The notes beneath the pieces were generated by a model, which was given only the letters and a program-made list of their open reading frames with translations, had not been told where the DNA came from and made no database searches. Below, piece after piece: positions 36,618 through 49,500 of a DNA stretch of 64,000 nt. The first letter of the stretch is position 1; each line of letters opens with the position of its first letter. The DNA lies in NCBI RefSeq assembly GCF_046630445.1, contig NC_092335.1:36234501-36298500 (forward strand). The letters run 5' to 3'. The translations under genes and the position numbers were made by a program. This DNA is from Rutidosis leptorrhynchoides (Eukaryota; Streptophyta; Magnoliopsida; Asterales; Asteraceae).

Positions 36618-36858
36618 TTAGGTAGTTTCCTCGTTTGCATCGGCAGTTGAGAAGAGATGGGGATATTTCCGTTTCATATGGTCTTTGCGTTCCCAGGTAT
36701 ATTCGGGGCCTCTACGCGAATTCCAACGGACTTTAACGATAGGTATATTGCTTTTACGCGTTTGTTTGACCTCTCCTTCCATGATTTCTATAGGTTATTC
36801 AACGAAGTGCATTTTATCATTAATGCGAATATCATTCAAAATGATGATGTTATACAAG
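36618..36858 (-). pseudogene. Chromodomain tail with shared nonsense codon, copy 3
   Basis: True stop at 36618-36620 and shared internal TAA at 36795-36797, the same 59-codon spacing as in the other copies. Otherwise it reads as the pol C-terminus. Confidence 0.85.
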
Positions 36859-37396
36859 TCATTTCAGTAAATTGGATACATGAAATGTGTTATGAATAGT
36901 ACTGAGCTCATTTAAAACCTTGAGCATTTTATGCCACAATATTAGGGCAGACAAACAAAGAGGAGTTCGTGAAAATCACAGTCATGAAATTTGATAGAGA
37001 TCTTCATTGTTTACAACAAGAATATTTTAATGATGAATATAAGTTGAAAAATAAAGTTTTATCACTATTGAATAATATGGATAAAACGATTCGTTTATAG
37101 GAAGAGTATAAATGAAGCTATCATAAAAGAGTGAAATGAGAAAATTAAATGTTCGCCTTAACTTTTGACGTAGTCACGATTGATTTCCGGAATTCAAGGA
37201 ATTAAAGGAAATCTTCGTAATCTATAAGATTTGATTCTCCGGTATTTACGAAATTTTGAGATTTGTTTGATTAAATGCGGTGATTTGCCTCGATTGATGT
37301 GTTTGGAATTTTGCTATAAATTAGCTTCTTTCGTTTCATTATCTTCACCACTTCTATACTTTCTTTCACAATTCAAACTTCCAAAAGATTAAGAAA

Positions 37397-37570
37397 ATGC
37401 TTAATCCAGTTCTGATCCTGGTTATTATATTGACCATCTATGCAGTCATTCTTCTTTTTCTTTTACCGCCAGAGGAATCTGTTTACTTCTACTATGCTCT
37501 TGGGGTTATAGTGTTTTTAATTATCCCGTGTCTTTATATTGCTATACGCATTGATATACACGGTTTGTAA
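37397..37570 (+). CDS. Antisense two-helix membrane microprotein ORF, copy 3
   Basis: 57 codons with the RIDIHGL ending found in copies 1 and 4. The TATA-like box and CT-rich leader upstream are kept. It is antisense to LTR 33464-36580. Two hydrophobic helices with a PPEES turn; family unknown. Confidence 0.45.
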   Translation: MLNPVLILVIILTIYAVILLFLLPPEESVYFYYALGVIVFLIIPCLYIAIRIDIHGL

Positions 37571-38989
37571 TTTCGGAGTCGTTATCGGGCTTTATATTTT
37601 CCCTTATATGTCGGAGCTTTATGCTTTTGTTTCTTCTTCCCGACTTCAAGTCAAGCGAGTAATGGTCCAGAATTCATAGGTATGAAGTTTCGAATGATCA
37701 TAATATATAAAGTAGAAAGGAAATGTAATAGCACGATTTGATTTGTCATATTACCAGAATATCCGGAAAAGACCGAATCATCAAGAAAAATATGTTCTTG
37801 ATATATTTAGAGGTTAAATAGAATGTAAGAGTCGTGTAACATGGAAAATGATGATTATAAAATCTATGAATCATCATCTTCCATTAAAAACTTAGCATGA
37901 CTTACTGTAATATAATCACGTTGGCCTGACGTCATTATATTATACTAACTCATGCTTCAATTCCCAACACTTCTTCAAAGCATTTATAATTTAAACTCGA
38001 ATTTTACAGAATATAGAAACTAAAACAGTTTCCTTTATAAAGATATCGCAAAGAGATACTTAATTGCGGACATGAATCGTTATGAAGATATCTTTCGAAA
38101 TATAGAGGATATTTATGATGATATTTTGGAATTTCTAAGTTCGAAAGTTGATGAAGAAAAATTTTCCGCAAGCTTTTAACATGACTTCGGAGCAAGATAT
38201 TCTCTAAAGATTTCACCGGATCCAAAATTACCTGGATTCTTTGAATATAGGGTTTGACCCTTGTGTTTGTCCTTGGTCTCCTCCATGGTTAGCTCAATCC
38301 GTTTTTCAGTTCCAAATTTTCTTTTGAGCTTTTCCAACGTACCATTCTTTATTATCAAACTGTTGGCCCTTAAGACCATCTACAATTTTTCTGTTTCCTC
38401 TGCATTTAATGCAGCCATATTTGAATCATCGGTTATCAATCCGAAATGGTTTCAAGAAATTTCATTTTTAGATGATTAAACGCTGATTGCGATCGTCAAG
38501 ATTCAAAGGATGTTTTCAAGAATTTTAAATTTGAAGTGTTTAAGCGTAAGATGCATCCATCAATGGATCTAACGGTTGACGAAGAAATGTTGTGATTTTC
38601 AAAAGTAAGGAATGGTAAGTTCGGTGGTTTGATTTGATAATTCATCATAGAATACGAATGAATATAATTCATGAATGTAGTGATCTTTAGGAAGATAACA
38701 CTTGCTAAAGCTTTACTTAAGTTTCGATATGTCAAAATCAGAGTATGTAACTGAATTTGTATGAAAATGGTTTTTCTTTGGTGAACATATACATATATCA
38801 TGTGAATGTAAGTAGTATAGTTAACAACTGCTGAATCAGAATGGAAGAATGTACAATGTAACATATTTATATGAGATATGAATATCTCTCGGGTTTTACC
38901 TACCCGTTAAAATATTTTTTACAATTAACAGTTTGTACAAAAGAGAAGATATACGTTCATATATGTATTCTTCAGATGTAATCATGGTT

Positions 38990-39127
38990 TTAATGAGCTA
39001 ATATAATATTAAACTCATTTGATTTGCTGTTGAAAGGAGAATAAATAATCTCCAAAACCTTAGAGATTTCATAATTGTCGTGAAATATTTCGCTAATGAA
39101 GTTATGAATTAATACTTCATCGTTCAT
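38990..39127 (-). CDS. ORF B, copy 3
   Basis: 45 codons matching copy 4 (YSPF in place of YSRF of copy 1). It retains the ISxI-YxISKVLEII motif shared with ORF A, although ORF A itself is deleted from this copy. Confidence 0.3.
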   Translation of the reverse strand: MNDEVLIHNFISEIFHDNYEISKVLEIIYSPFNSKSNEFNIILAH

Positions 39128-39327
39128 TGTTATTGATATACTTCGGTATATGATGTTGGTGCTCTTGGAATTCTTGTGAAATTCATAAGGCACTAATGAT
39201 ATTTTCTAGAAAGTTTCGAGTACATCGAAAATTAAAGTATACAATCAATCATATATTTGAGTAATACACTTGGTTTATTACGAAATGGAGTTTATTGTAT
39301 TGAAGCAATGATTAACGATTGTTAAGT

Positions 39328-41396
39328 TCGGATCTTCAAGCTTGTTCTTCGTGTTCTTCAAGAATCTTCAAGGAGTTCTTCAAGATTTTCAAGGCTTTGA
39401 TCTTCCATCTTCATCGTGTTCATCTTTTCTTTGTTAATTATCTTGAATCTTCAAAGGTATAACATAAACCCTAAACTATTTACATAAACTTTGATCTTTG
39501 ATAATTCATATTCATATTATAAACTTGTTATTCATAAGTATATACATAAACACACCTAGATTTATATATACATATATACATGTAAAAAAATATTTTTATA
39601 TATATATATATACATATATATACGAATTATATATACATATACATATTAAAACCTTAAACCCTAATTACACCTAAACTATAATTCTTAAACCCTAATTAAT
39701 TAAACTCTAAACATTTATGAAACCCTAGGACATTAATTAATAAACCCTAGTTATTAATTACTACTTTAATTAACTAACCCTAATTAATGAAACCCTAATA
39801 CTACTTATACTAGTACTTAACATGTATACACTATTACTATTACTAGCACCTATAACCTACTAATTATATTGTAGCACAAAAACATTTTGGGATATGTATT
39901 AGAGATGTATAGATCTTCGAACTTTCTTGACGAATGGTTTCTACGAGATTCTAGGCAGAGGGTTTGGATTTCCGATTTAAAGGGTCCTATGGCTCAAGCC
40001 CCTAGATCTAAATTAGCCATTCGAAGGGAAAGGGGTGATTGGAAGCTTATCTAATACGGCAAGTATCCTAAAATGGAAACACTCATAAAAGTAGAAACTC
40101 TCTAGTCATAGAAACTTAGTAAAATAAGAAACTTTCTAAAAATAGAAACTTTATAAAAATAGTAACTTACTAGGAATAGAAACTTAGTAAAACAAACTAT
40201 ACTTAAACACATACTTAAACTTAAACATGGGCAAAACACTTAACTACTCTTAAATGTCAATAGGTTGACTTTCCTGCTCACTCGTTCAACTCTCTATTCC
40301 GAGGAATAACTCTCTCTACTTACTAAGGTGAATTTCATAGCCCCACTTTTTACTATTTCATTACTTTTTGAAACTATGGGGTGAGACACATGCGTGCTTT
40401 TAAATTTTTAACATGCAATATTTTAATAACTGTTTTACAATATTTATATACGTGAATTTCATAGCCCCACTTTTTACTATTTCATTACTGTTTTGAAACT
40501 ATGGGGTGAGACACATGCTTGCTTTTAAATTTTTAACATGCAATATTTTAATAACTATTTTACAATATTTATATACTTGAATTCATAGCCCCACTTTTTA
40601 CTGTTTCATAACTATTTTATAACTTTTGGGGTGAGAATACATGCACAACTTTTATAACTGTTTTACACGTATTAACTATTAAACTGTGATATGTTGGGCT
40701 ATGACCAGCAAGCCCCCAACCGATAAGTATAAACGATAACATATTACGGGGTAAACTTGAAAGTCTAGTCTAAATATCAGTACTTACACGTATCTACTAT
40801 TAAACTATGATATGTTGGGCTATGACCAGCAAGCCCCCAACCGACAAGTATAAACGATAACTTGACACGGGGTAAACTTGAAAGTCTAGTCTAAATATTA
40901 GTACCAACTGTTAAAACTATGCTATACCCGGCTATGTCCGACTAAGTCCCTACAGTGATATTTTTAAGTGCTGTGGCATGCTTATTTATTGGGGGTAGGC
41001 CTATCGGGAGTAACGTCCCCGATACATTTGACTCAGTCTTTGTATTACTTGATAATGAAATTTAAACCGACAAGGACAGACACAACTTGTCATGGGGCAA
41101 ACTTGAACGTTTAGTCTAAATATCACGCACTGGCATAACTTTTGGATCTGCGAGATCTACTTTTTGATCCTGCGGGAGATCAACTTTACAACTAAATCTT
41201 GTGGTCTAAAAACAACGATAACTACTTTTGTTAAACCTATGAACTTCACTCAACCTTTTTGGTTGACACTTTAGCATGTTTTGTCTCAGGTGCTGTTTGA
41301 TTCAAGCTTTCTTATCTACTACTTATGTGATGCTACCTGGACTTAGGATCAAGAGATATCGCATTTATTACTTCTGCATATGAACAATTACTTTAT
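39328..41396 (+). mobile_element. Partial LTR serving as 5' LTR of copy 4
   Basis: Begins in the leader (cggatcttcaagcttg), downstream of the promoter. It continues through the telo-box zone, two minisatellite units (40330-40620) and the 3' section, and joins a primer-site remnant at 41394-41402, having lost about 85 terminal bases. Confidence 0.85.
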
Positions 41397-41402
41397 CAGA
41401 GC
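41394..41402 (+). promoter_or_regulatory. Primer-binding site remnant
   Basis: tatcagagc followed by ataaccagg, matching all but the first three bases of the tggtatcagagc site. It directly follows LTR sequence ending actttatc, so the LTR end and the TGG were deleted, perhaps through the shared tatc. Confidence 0.65.
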
Positions 41403-42263
41403 ATAACCAGGCTGTTATAGAGAACCAGGATTGCAATTTTATGTGTGCCTTACTTGCTAGCTAGGGTGCCTTAGCAATCTAGGAAACTATAACCTTTCCT
41501 GCCTTACACTTAAAGCACTTAGGATTGCCTTATAATCTTAACAATCATGCTTTACCAAACTTGACTTAAAGATTCTAATCAAAGTCTCTTTCCTAATGTA
41601 GGACTACAACTTTTCTTGACCATAGTGCCTTTAATTGTTGCCTTTAACTGTTAAATGCTACACTATACTTTATAAACTTTACTTATCTTAGAATGACGAG
41701 CTAATCTAAGAACTCTGCTCACTTTCCTGAGTACTATCCAATTACACCACCGCATCTAAATGCGACACAATGATTTCAGAAATTCTTGACATTCATAAGT
41801 CATCTATCATGGTTATGTGTATTACATATGTATTACATGAAATATTATCCATGATTTTGAAACTCTTATAATTGTTACTACTCACACACAAACGTATATA
41901 ACTCCCTGTTATATCATGTACCTATATGCCTTATGCCTTTATGCATCGGTTTATGAATCGAAAAATGTCATTGGGTTATCACAGTATACGAATTGAAAGT
42001 CTTTAATCAAAAGATTATTAGATTACATACTTATCACTTTATGATCTCGACACGTCATACTGCCATTATTAAAGTATAGACACATCATATCTTATTATAT
42101 CTTATCGTATCTATCCCAATAGATTTTGTCTAACACTTTTCCTAAATTCCCTCCGTAAATTACGGAAATATTTTTGCTATATACACGTATTCGAGGAGAC
42201 GAATATATCATCCAGTATTCAACACTAATCTCATATCAAAAACCCTAATTCCAAACACATAAT

Positions 42264-42665
42264 ATGGATTCCTCGAACTCTTCGAGCTCCAATGGCAGCG
42301 TAACCGGAATGAACCAACCAATCAGCCATCATCTATTTTGGATGAATTGGGGATGGGTTCGTAGTAAACTTAATCAATGGAGACAAGAAGAAGGTGATCC
42401 CTTCCACCAACCGAATTCACCTCTTGGTGAAGAACCTGAAGCACTTACTGGCGAACCCGTTCGGAACACTATTTTCACCCTCATTTCCAGGATATCCAGT
42501 CACGAATATATAATATCTAAAATTTTAGATCTTATTCATCCACTTGTCCGAACCGCCAATCATCCCGGAATAATAGAAGAAGTCAACGAGCTTCGCGCTC
42601 GAGTAGTGGCTCTGGAGAATATGGTGCGAAACCTACGAACACCAGCAGCAGCACCAGCAGCATAA
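42264..42665 (+). CDS. Gag-like small ORF (ORF A), copy 4
   Basis: Intact 133-codon copy. It differs from copy 1 at one residue in the coiled coil start (EEVNEL versus EEINEL). It lies about 860 bases after the primer site, the place of gag. TATA-like gctatatacacg is upstream, and the context is ataATGG. The Pro/Ser/Thr-rich reading continues past the stop. Assignment to gag rests on position and on the helix plus ELRARV coiled-coil layout, not on a recognised domain. Confidence 0.55.
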   Translation: MDSSNSSSSNGSVTGMNQPISHHLFWMNWGWVRSKLNQWRQEEGDPFHQPNSPLGEEPEALTGEPVRNTIFTLISRISSHEYIISKILDLIHPLVRTANHPGIIEEVNELRARVVALENMVRNLRTPAAAPAA

Positions 42666-43201
42666 CCAGTACCACCAGTACCATCAGCATCACCACCAAC
42701 ATCACCACCAACATCACCAGCTTCACCAACGACAACATTCGCATTCCACGCCTCAACATCGCACTCAGTACCTCAAACATCAACATCATACGCCCCATAG
42801 ATACCAAGGAATATTATTAATAATGAGTTAAGATGTATTGACTCATTCTTCCTGAAGAATTACATATGTATACTTTATATATATGGATTGGAACAATAAT
42901 AAATCTTTTCGTACTAAGCTATTACGTGTGAATCTTAACTAGTATGTACTACATGGTTAATTCATATCACAATATGCTATGATGTACATCTTTTGTTAAT
43001 AACTTAACAATCGTTAATCATTGCTTCAATACAATAAACTCCATTTCGTAATAAACCAAGTGTATTACTCAAATATATGATTGATTGTATACTTTAATTT
43101 TCGATGTACTCGAAACTTTCTAGAAAATATCATTAGTGCCTTATGAATTTCACAAGAATTCCAAGAGCACCAACATCATATACCGAAGTATATCAATAAC
43201 A

Positions 43202-43339
43202 ATGAACGATGAAGTATTAATTCATAACTTCATTAGCGAAATATTTCACGACAATTATGAAATCTCTAAGGTTTTGGAGATTATTTATTCTCCTTTCAAC
43301 AGCAAATCAAATGAGTTTAATATTATATTAGCTCATTAA
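43202..43339 (+). CDS. ORF B, copy 4
   Basis: 45-codon ORF between ORF A and the foreign stretch, identical in layout to the other copies and sharing the ORF A helix motif. Likely a duplicated remnant; translation unproven. Confidence 0.3.
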   Translation: MNDEVLIHNFISEIFHDNYEISKVLEIIYSPFNSKSNEFNIILAH

Positions 43340-44758
43340 AACCATGATTACATCTGAAGAATACATATATGAACGTATATCTTCTCTTTTGTACAAACTG
43401 TTAATTGTAAAAAATATTTTAACGGGTAGGTAAAACCCGAGAGATATTCATATCTCATATAAATATGTTACATTGTACATTCTTCCATTCTGATTCAGCA
43501 GTTGTTAACTATACTACTTACATTCACATGATATATGTATATGTTCACCAAAGAAAAACCATTTTCATACAAATTCAGTTACATACTCTGATTTTGACAT
43601 ATCGAAACTTAAGTAAAGCTTTAGCAAGTGTTATCTTCCTAAAGATCACTACATTCATGAATTATATTCATTCGTATTCTATGATGAATTATCAAATCAA
43701 ACCACCGAACTTACCATTCCTTACTTTTGAAAATCACAACATTTCTTCGTCAACCGTTAGATCCATTGATGGATGCATCTTACGCTTAAACACTTCAAAT
43801 TTAAAATTCTTGAAAACATCCTTTGAATCTTGACGATCGCAATCAGCGTTTAATCATCTAAAAATGAAATTTCTTGAAACCATTTCGGATTGATAACCGA
43901 TGATTCAAATATGGCTGCATTAAATGCAGAGGAAACAGAAAAATTGTAGATGGTCTTAAGGGCCAACAGTTTGATAATAAAGAATGGTACGTTGGAAAAG
44001 CTCAAAAGAAAATTTGGAACTGAAAAACGGATTGAGCTAACCATGGAGGAGACCAAGGACAAACACAAGGGTCAAACCCTATATTCAAAGAATCCAGGTA
44101 ATTTTGGATCCGGTGAAATCTTTAGAGAATATCTTGCTCCGAAGTCATGTTAAAAGCTTGCGGAAAATTTTTCTTCATCAACTTTCGAACTTAGAAATTC
44201 CAAAATATCATCATAAATATCCTCTATATTTCGAAAGATATCTTCATAACGATTCATGTCCGCAATTAAGTATCTCTTTGCGATATCTTTATAAAGGAAA
44301 CTGTTTTAGTTTCTATATTCTGTAAAATTCGAGTTTAAATTATAAATGCTTTGAAGAAGTGTTGGGAATTGAAGCATGAGTTAGTATAATATAATGACGT
44401 CAGGCCAACGTGATTATATTACAGTAAGTCATGCTAAGTTTTTAATGGAAGATGATGATTCATAGATTTTATAATCATCATTTTCCATGTTACACGACTC
44501 TTACATTCTATTTAACCTCTAAATATATCAAGAACATATTTTTCTTGATGATTCGGTCTTTTCCGGATATTCTGGTAATATGACAAATCAAATCGTGCTA
44601 TTACATTTCCTTTCTACTTTATATATTATGATCATTCGAAACTTCATACCTATGAATTCTGGACCATTACTCGCTTGACTTGAAGTCGGGAAGAAGAAAC
44701 AAAAGCATAAAGCTCCGACATATAAGGGAAAATATAAAGCCCGATAACGACTCCGAAA

Positions 44759-44932
44759 TTACAAACCGTGTATATCAATGCGTATAGCAATATAAAGACA
44801 CGGGATAATTAAAAACACTATAACCCCAAGAGCATAGTAGAAGTAAACAGATTCCTCTGGCGGTAAAAGAAAAAGAAGAATGACTGCATAGATGGTCAAT
44901 ATAATAACCAGGATCAGAACTGGATTAAGCAT
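44759..44932 (-). CDS. Antisense two-helix membrane microprotein ORF, copy 4
   Basis: Same 57-codon frame as in copies 1-3. Both hydrophobic helices and the PPEES turn are intact, and the TATA-like box lies upstream on the minus strand (near 45010). Conserved openness in four copies may reflect recent amplification alone, so it does not prove selection. Confidence 0.45.
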   Translation of the reverse strand: MLNPVLILVIILTIYAVILLFLLPPEESVYFYYALGVIVFLIIPCLYIAIRIDIHGL

Positions 44933-45470
44933 TTTCTTAATCTTTTGGAAGTTTGAATTGTGAAAGAAAGTATAGAAGTGGTGAAGATAATGAAACGAAA
45001 GAAGCTAATTTATAGCAAAATTCCAAACACATCAATCGAGGCAAATCACCGCATTTAATCAAACAAATCTCAAAATTTCGTAAATACCGGAGAATCAAAT
45101 CTTATAGATTACGAAGATTTCCTTTAATTCCTTGAATTCCGGAAATCAATCGTGACTACGTCAAAAGTTAAGGCGAACATTTAATTTTCTCATTTCACTC
45201 TTTTATGATAGCTTCATTTATACTCTTCCTATAAACGAATCGTTTTATCCATATTATTCAATAGTGATAAAACTTTATTTTTCAACTTATATTCATCATT
45301 AAAATATTCTTGTTGTAAACAATGAAGATCTCTATCAAATTTCATGACTGTGATTTTCACGAACTCCTCTTTGTTTGTCTGCCCTAATATTGTGGCATAA
45401 AATGCTCAAGGTTTTAAATGAGCTCAGTACTATTCATAACACATTTCATGTATCCAATTTACTGAAATGA

Positions 45471-45711
45471 CTTGTATAACATCATCATTTTGAATGATAT
45501 TCGCATTAATGATAAAATGCACTTCGTTGAATAACCTATAGAAATCATGGAAGGAGAGGTCAAACAAACGCGTAAAAGCAATATACCTATCGTTAAAGTC
45601 CGTTGGAATTCGCGTAGAGGCCCCGAATATACCTGGGAACGCAAAGACCATATGAAACGGAAATATCCCCATCTCTTCTCAACTGCCGATGCAAACGAGG
45701 AAACTACCTAA
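45471..45711 (+). pseudogene. Chromodomain tail with shared nonsense codon, copy 4
   Basis: In-frame TAA at 45532-45534 and true stop at 45709-45711. It is preceded by the foreign stretch and followed by the polypurine tract and LTR at 45749. Confidence 0.85.
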
Positions 45712-45748
45712 AAACTTCGGGACGAAGTTTTCAATAACGGGGAGGTAC

Positions 45749-48477
45749 TATAACGACCCTCATTTTTTCCATTCTATATTTTTCCAATATTAAAAGCCCA
45801 AACAATATAATTAAAACTTAATGATTAAACTTTAATCAACAATTGTTAAGTGTTAAGAGTTAGAAAACATATTAATTAACTTTGTACAAAAATTGACAAG
45901 TTAATAAAAGATGAAAATAATAAACTGTTAGTCGACACTCACTGCTAATTAAAATTTATGCATTTATGTAATATTATAACTAATAACCTATAAGTAATAA
46001 ATAAAAAGTGACATTTATATAAATAATAAAACAATTGGGAACTAAATATATACAAGTCATGAATTAGTAAAAAGAAAATAATACTTATCATGTAGTAAAT
46101 GTAAAAATAATAATAATAATAATAGTAATAATAATGAGACTAAAAAAATCTTACATCCTTATGTTGACTAAAAATAAAGTGTAAACTAGTACATCCTTAT
46201 GTTGACTAATTATAAACTAGTACCACCTATTGTTGACTAAAAATTATAAAAAAAAATAAAATCATTAATTAGAACATCCTTATGTTGACTAACACTCTAA
46301 TACTTGCACTATATAAACACCTAGTTTCTCATTCACAAATCACACCAAAATCCTCTCTCAAAAACAATCTCTCCCTCTCCCTCTCTTGTGGTATTCGGAT
46401 CTTCAAGCTTGTTCTTCGTGTTCTTCAAGAATCTTCAAGGAGTTCTTCAAGATTTTCAAGGCTTTGATCTTCCATCTTCATCGTGTTCATCTTTTCTTTG
46501 TTAATTATCTTGAATCTTCAAAGGTATAACATAAACCCTAAACTATTTACATAAACTTTGATCTTTGATAATTCATATTCATATTATAAACTTGTTATTC
46601 ATAAGTATATACATAAACACACCTAGATTTATATATACATATATACATGTAAAAAAATATTTTTATATATATATATATACATATATATACGAATTATATA
46701 TACATATACATATTAAAACCTTAAACCCTAATTACACCTAAACTATAATTCTTAAACCCTAATTAATTAAACTCTAAACATTTATGAAACCCTAGGACAT
46801 TAATTACTAAACCCTTGTTATTAATTACTACTTTAATTAACTAACCCTAATTAATGAAACCCTAATACTACTTATACTAGTACTTAACATGTATACACTA
46901 TTACTATTACTAGCACCTATAACCTACTAATTATATTGTAGCACAAAAACATTTTGGGATATGTATTAGAGATGTATAGATCTTCGAACTTTCTTGACGA
47001 ATGGTTTCTACGAGATTCTAGGCAGAGGGTTTGGATTTCCGATTTAAAGGGTCCTATGGCTCAAGCCCCTAGATCTAAATTAGCCATTCGAAGGGAAAGG
47101 GGTGATTGGAAGCTTATCTAATACGGCAAGTATCCTAAAATGGAAACACTCATAAAAGTAGAAACTCTCTAGTCATAGAAACTTAGTAAAATAAGAAACT
47201 TTCTAAAAATAGAAACTTTATAAAAATAGTAACTTACTAGGAATAGAAACTTAGTAAAACAAACTATACTTAAACACATACTTAAACTTAAACATGGGCA
47301 AAACACTTAACTACTCTTAAATGTCAATAGGTTGACTTTCCTGCTCACTCGTTCAACTCTCTATTCCGAGGAATAACTCTCTCTACTTACTAAGGTGAAT
47401 TTCATAGCCCCACTTTTTACTATTTCATTACTGTTTTGAAACTATGGGGTGAGACACATGCTTGCTTTTAAATTTTTAACATGCAATATTTTAATAACTA
47501 TTTTACAATATTTATATACTTGAATTCATAGCCCCACTTTTTACTGTTTCATAACTATTTTATAACTTTTGGGGTGAGAATACATGCACAACTTTTATAA
47601 CTGTTTTACACGTATTAACTATTAAACTGTGATATGTTGGGCTATGACCAGCAAGCCCCCAACCGATAAGTATAAACGATAACATATTACGGGGTAAACT
47701 TGAAAGTCTAGTCTAAATATCAGTACTTACACGTATCTACTATTAAACTATGATATGTTGGGCTATGACCAGCAAGCCCCCAACCGACAAGTATAAACGA
47801 TAACTTGACACGGGGTAAACTTGAAAGTCTAGTCTAAATATTAGTACCAACTGTTAAAACTATGCTATACCCGGCTATGTCCGACTAAGTCCCTACAGTG
47901 ATATTTTTAAGTGCTGTGGCATGCTTATTTATTGGGGGTAGGCCTATCGGGAGTAACGTCCCCGATACATTTGACTCAGTCTTTGTATTACTTGATAATG
48001 AAATTTAAACCGACAAGGACAGACACAACTTGTCATGGGGCAAACTTGAACGTTTAGTCTAAATATCACGCACTGGCATAACTTTTGGATCTGCGAGATC
48101 TACTTTTTGATCCTGCGGGAGATCAACTTTACAACTAAATCTTGTGGTCTAAAAACAACGATAACTACTTTTGTTAAACCTATGAACTTCACTCAACCTT
48201 TTTGGTTGACACTTTAGCATGTTTTGTCTCAGGTGCTGTTTGATTCAAGCTTTCTTATCTACTACTTATGTGATGCTACCTGGACTTAGGATCAAGAGAT
48301 ATCGCATTTATTACTTCTGCATATGAACAATTACTTTATCGTTATTTCCATTATTGTAACGACATTTCATTTTCCGCTGCGTACTCAATAAAGTTAAATT
48401 TTCTCATTTAGTATTGTTCTCGTATTATAATATGTTGGTTTATTTGATATTAGTAACGTTTCTTCCAGACCCTATTG
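45749..48477 (+). mobile_element. Chromovirus LTR, plus orientation, right edge of the block
   Basis: Full promoter and leader, one to two minisatellite units (47400-47580), AATAAA and the 3' section. It ends at cttccagaccctattg (48477), about 13 bases short of the CA terminus. The adjoining tgttataatt equals the edge of the small LTR at 49501-49749. Confidence 0.87.
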
Positions 48478-49487
48478 TGTTATAATTGAGTGCTATATCC
48501 CTAAAACGCAAACAAAGATACATATGTACATGTACATAACTTCATATTACATAATATAAATCTATCATGTTTATATATAATCTGCATAACCAAGTATTCA
48601 TCAACTATATTATATATAAGTTCATATCACTCACACGAACAGACTAATCATAACAATTAGATACTGACATATGGATATATATATTTAAATATTTTATATA
48701 AGTACCAGATGTAACCAACGATATATCTAGCTAATAATCCATGTATATATTGATTAATTCTATTATAGCAGGTTAGTTTCATAAGAACATGATAGCAGCA
48801 GCATACACAAAGTGTGGGCAGAATAACTAAACTAGCATGTGCAAATGCATTATCATAATTTTCGAGACAGTGAATAAAAAATTGTAACAATGGACTAGCT
48901 TATCTAAATCCTTCACAAAACTCGATGGTAGATATGCAACAAATATATGACCATATAACCAAAGTACAGATGAAGCAAACATACCCACCAATAAAAGTTT
49001 TTATTATTCATCATGTTTTAGAAAAATAACGATATCGATTATAGCAACTTATAATCATATACCAACAAGCAAACATCAAGTTCTAATCAGATATAACACA
49101 TCAGATATCAGCATGTTTTAACTGCAATTAAATCTGTTTTGTGAACAAGTTAATATGTTAACAGCAGAAGCAAATATAACATGGTCGATTAATCTGTTTT
49201 TCAGGTTTATAACAAGTCAGTTTCGCATACGAGTCTGTTTAAGTTTGTAGGTAAATATGTATATACGAAACTGAGCCAAGCATATAATCAACCAAAAAGA
49301 GAAAGTTAAAACGATCTAACCGATTGAAGGGTTGAACTGGGCTTGTGTTTGACACAATTCCCTTAAACAGATTCGACGTCTGTTCCCAGGGTACACCGGT
49401 CCGAAGCAGCGTATTGCCGGACTTGAATATTTGTCTTGATTAGTGACTTGTACTTGCTTAGATAAACCTTGTTTATACGGAGCACTT
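48478..49487. other. Noncoding, possible internal region of a small LTR element
   Basis: AT-rich and without a convincing ORF. The part nearest 49488 (about 49200-49487) is less AT-rich and resembles a retrotransposon leader on the minus strand. The left end begins with the 10-mer tgttataatt that also forms the edge of the LTR at 49501, but the bases beyond it match that LTR only weakly. Confidence 0.35.
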
Positions 49488-49500
49488 CGTGCTGATAACG
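49488..49500 (-). promoter_or_regulatory. Primer-site-like motif beside the small LTR
   Basis: The minus strand reads cgttatcagcacg immediately after the LTR end aattataaca. AACACGTTATCAGCACGA-type junctions are familiar to me from plant LTR elements, so this is probably their primer site, though the tRNA is not identified here. Confidence 0.4.

Larger units (their letters stand above)
33464..39327 (-). mobile_element. Defective chromovirus derivative, copy 3
   Basis: LTR 33464-36580, chromodomain tail, membrane ORF and ORF B. It is truncated at 39327 (gattgttaagtt) before the gag-like ORF, where it meets a plus-orientation LTR leader. It closely matches copy 4 in reverse. Confidence 0.8.
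41394..48477 (+). mobile_element. Defective chromovirus derivative, copy 4 (most complete)
   Basis: It has the most complete element-like order: 5' LTR piece, primer-site remnant, about 860 bases of leader, ORF A, ORF B, foreign stretch, chromodomain tail, polypurine tract and LTR 45749-48477. This is the arrangement expected of a non-autonomous LTR element that relies on proteins from a full-length relative. The leader (41433-41840) includes the gcaattttatgtgtgcc start shared with copy 2. Confidence 0.82.
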
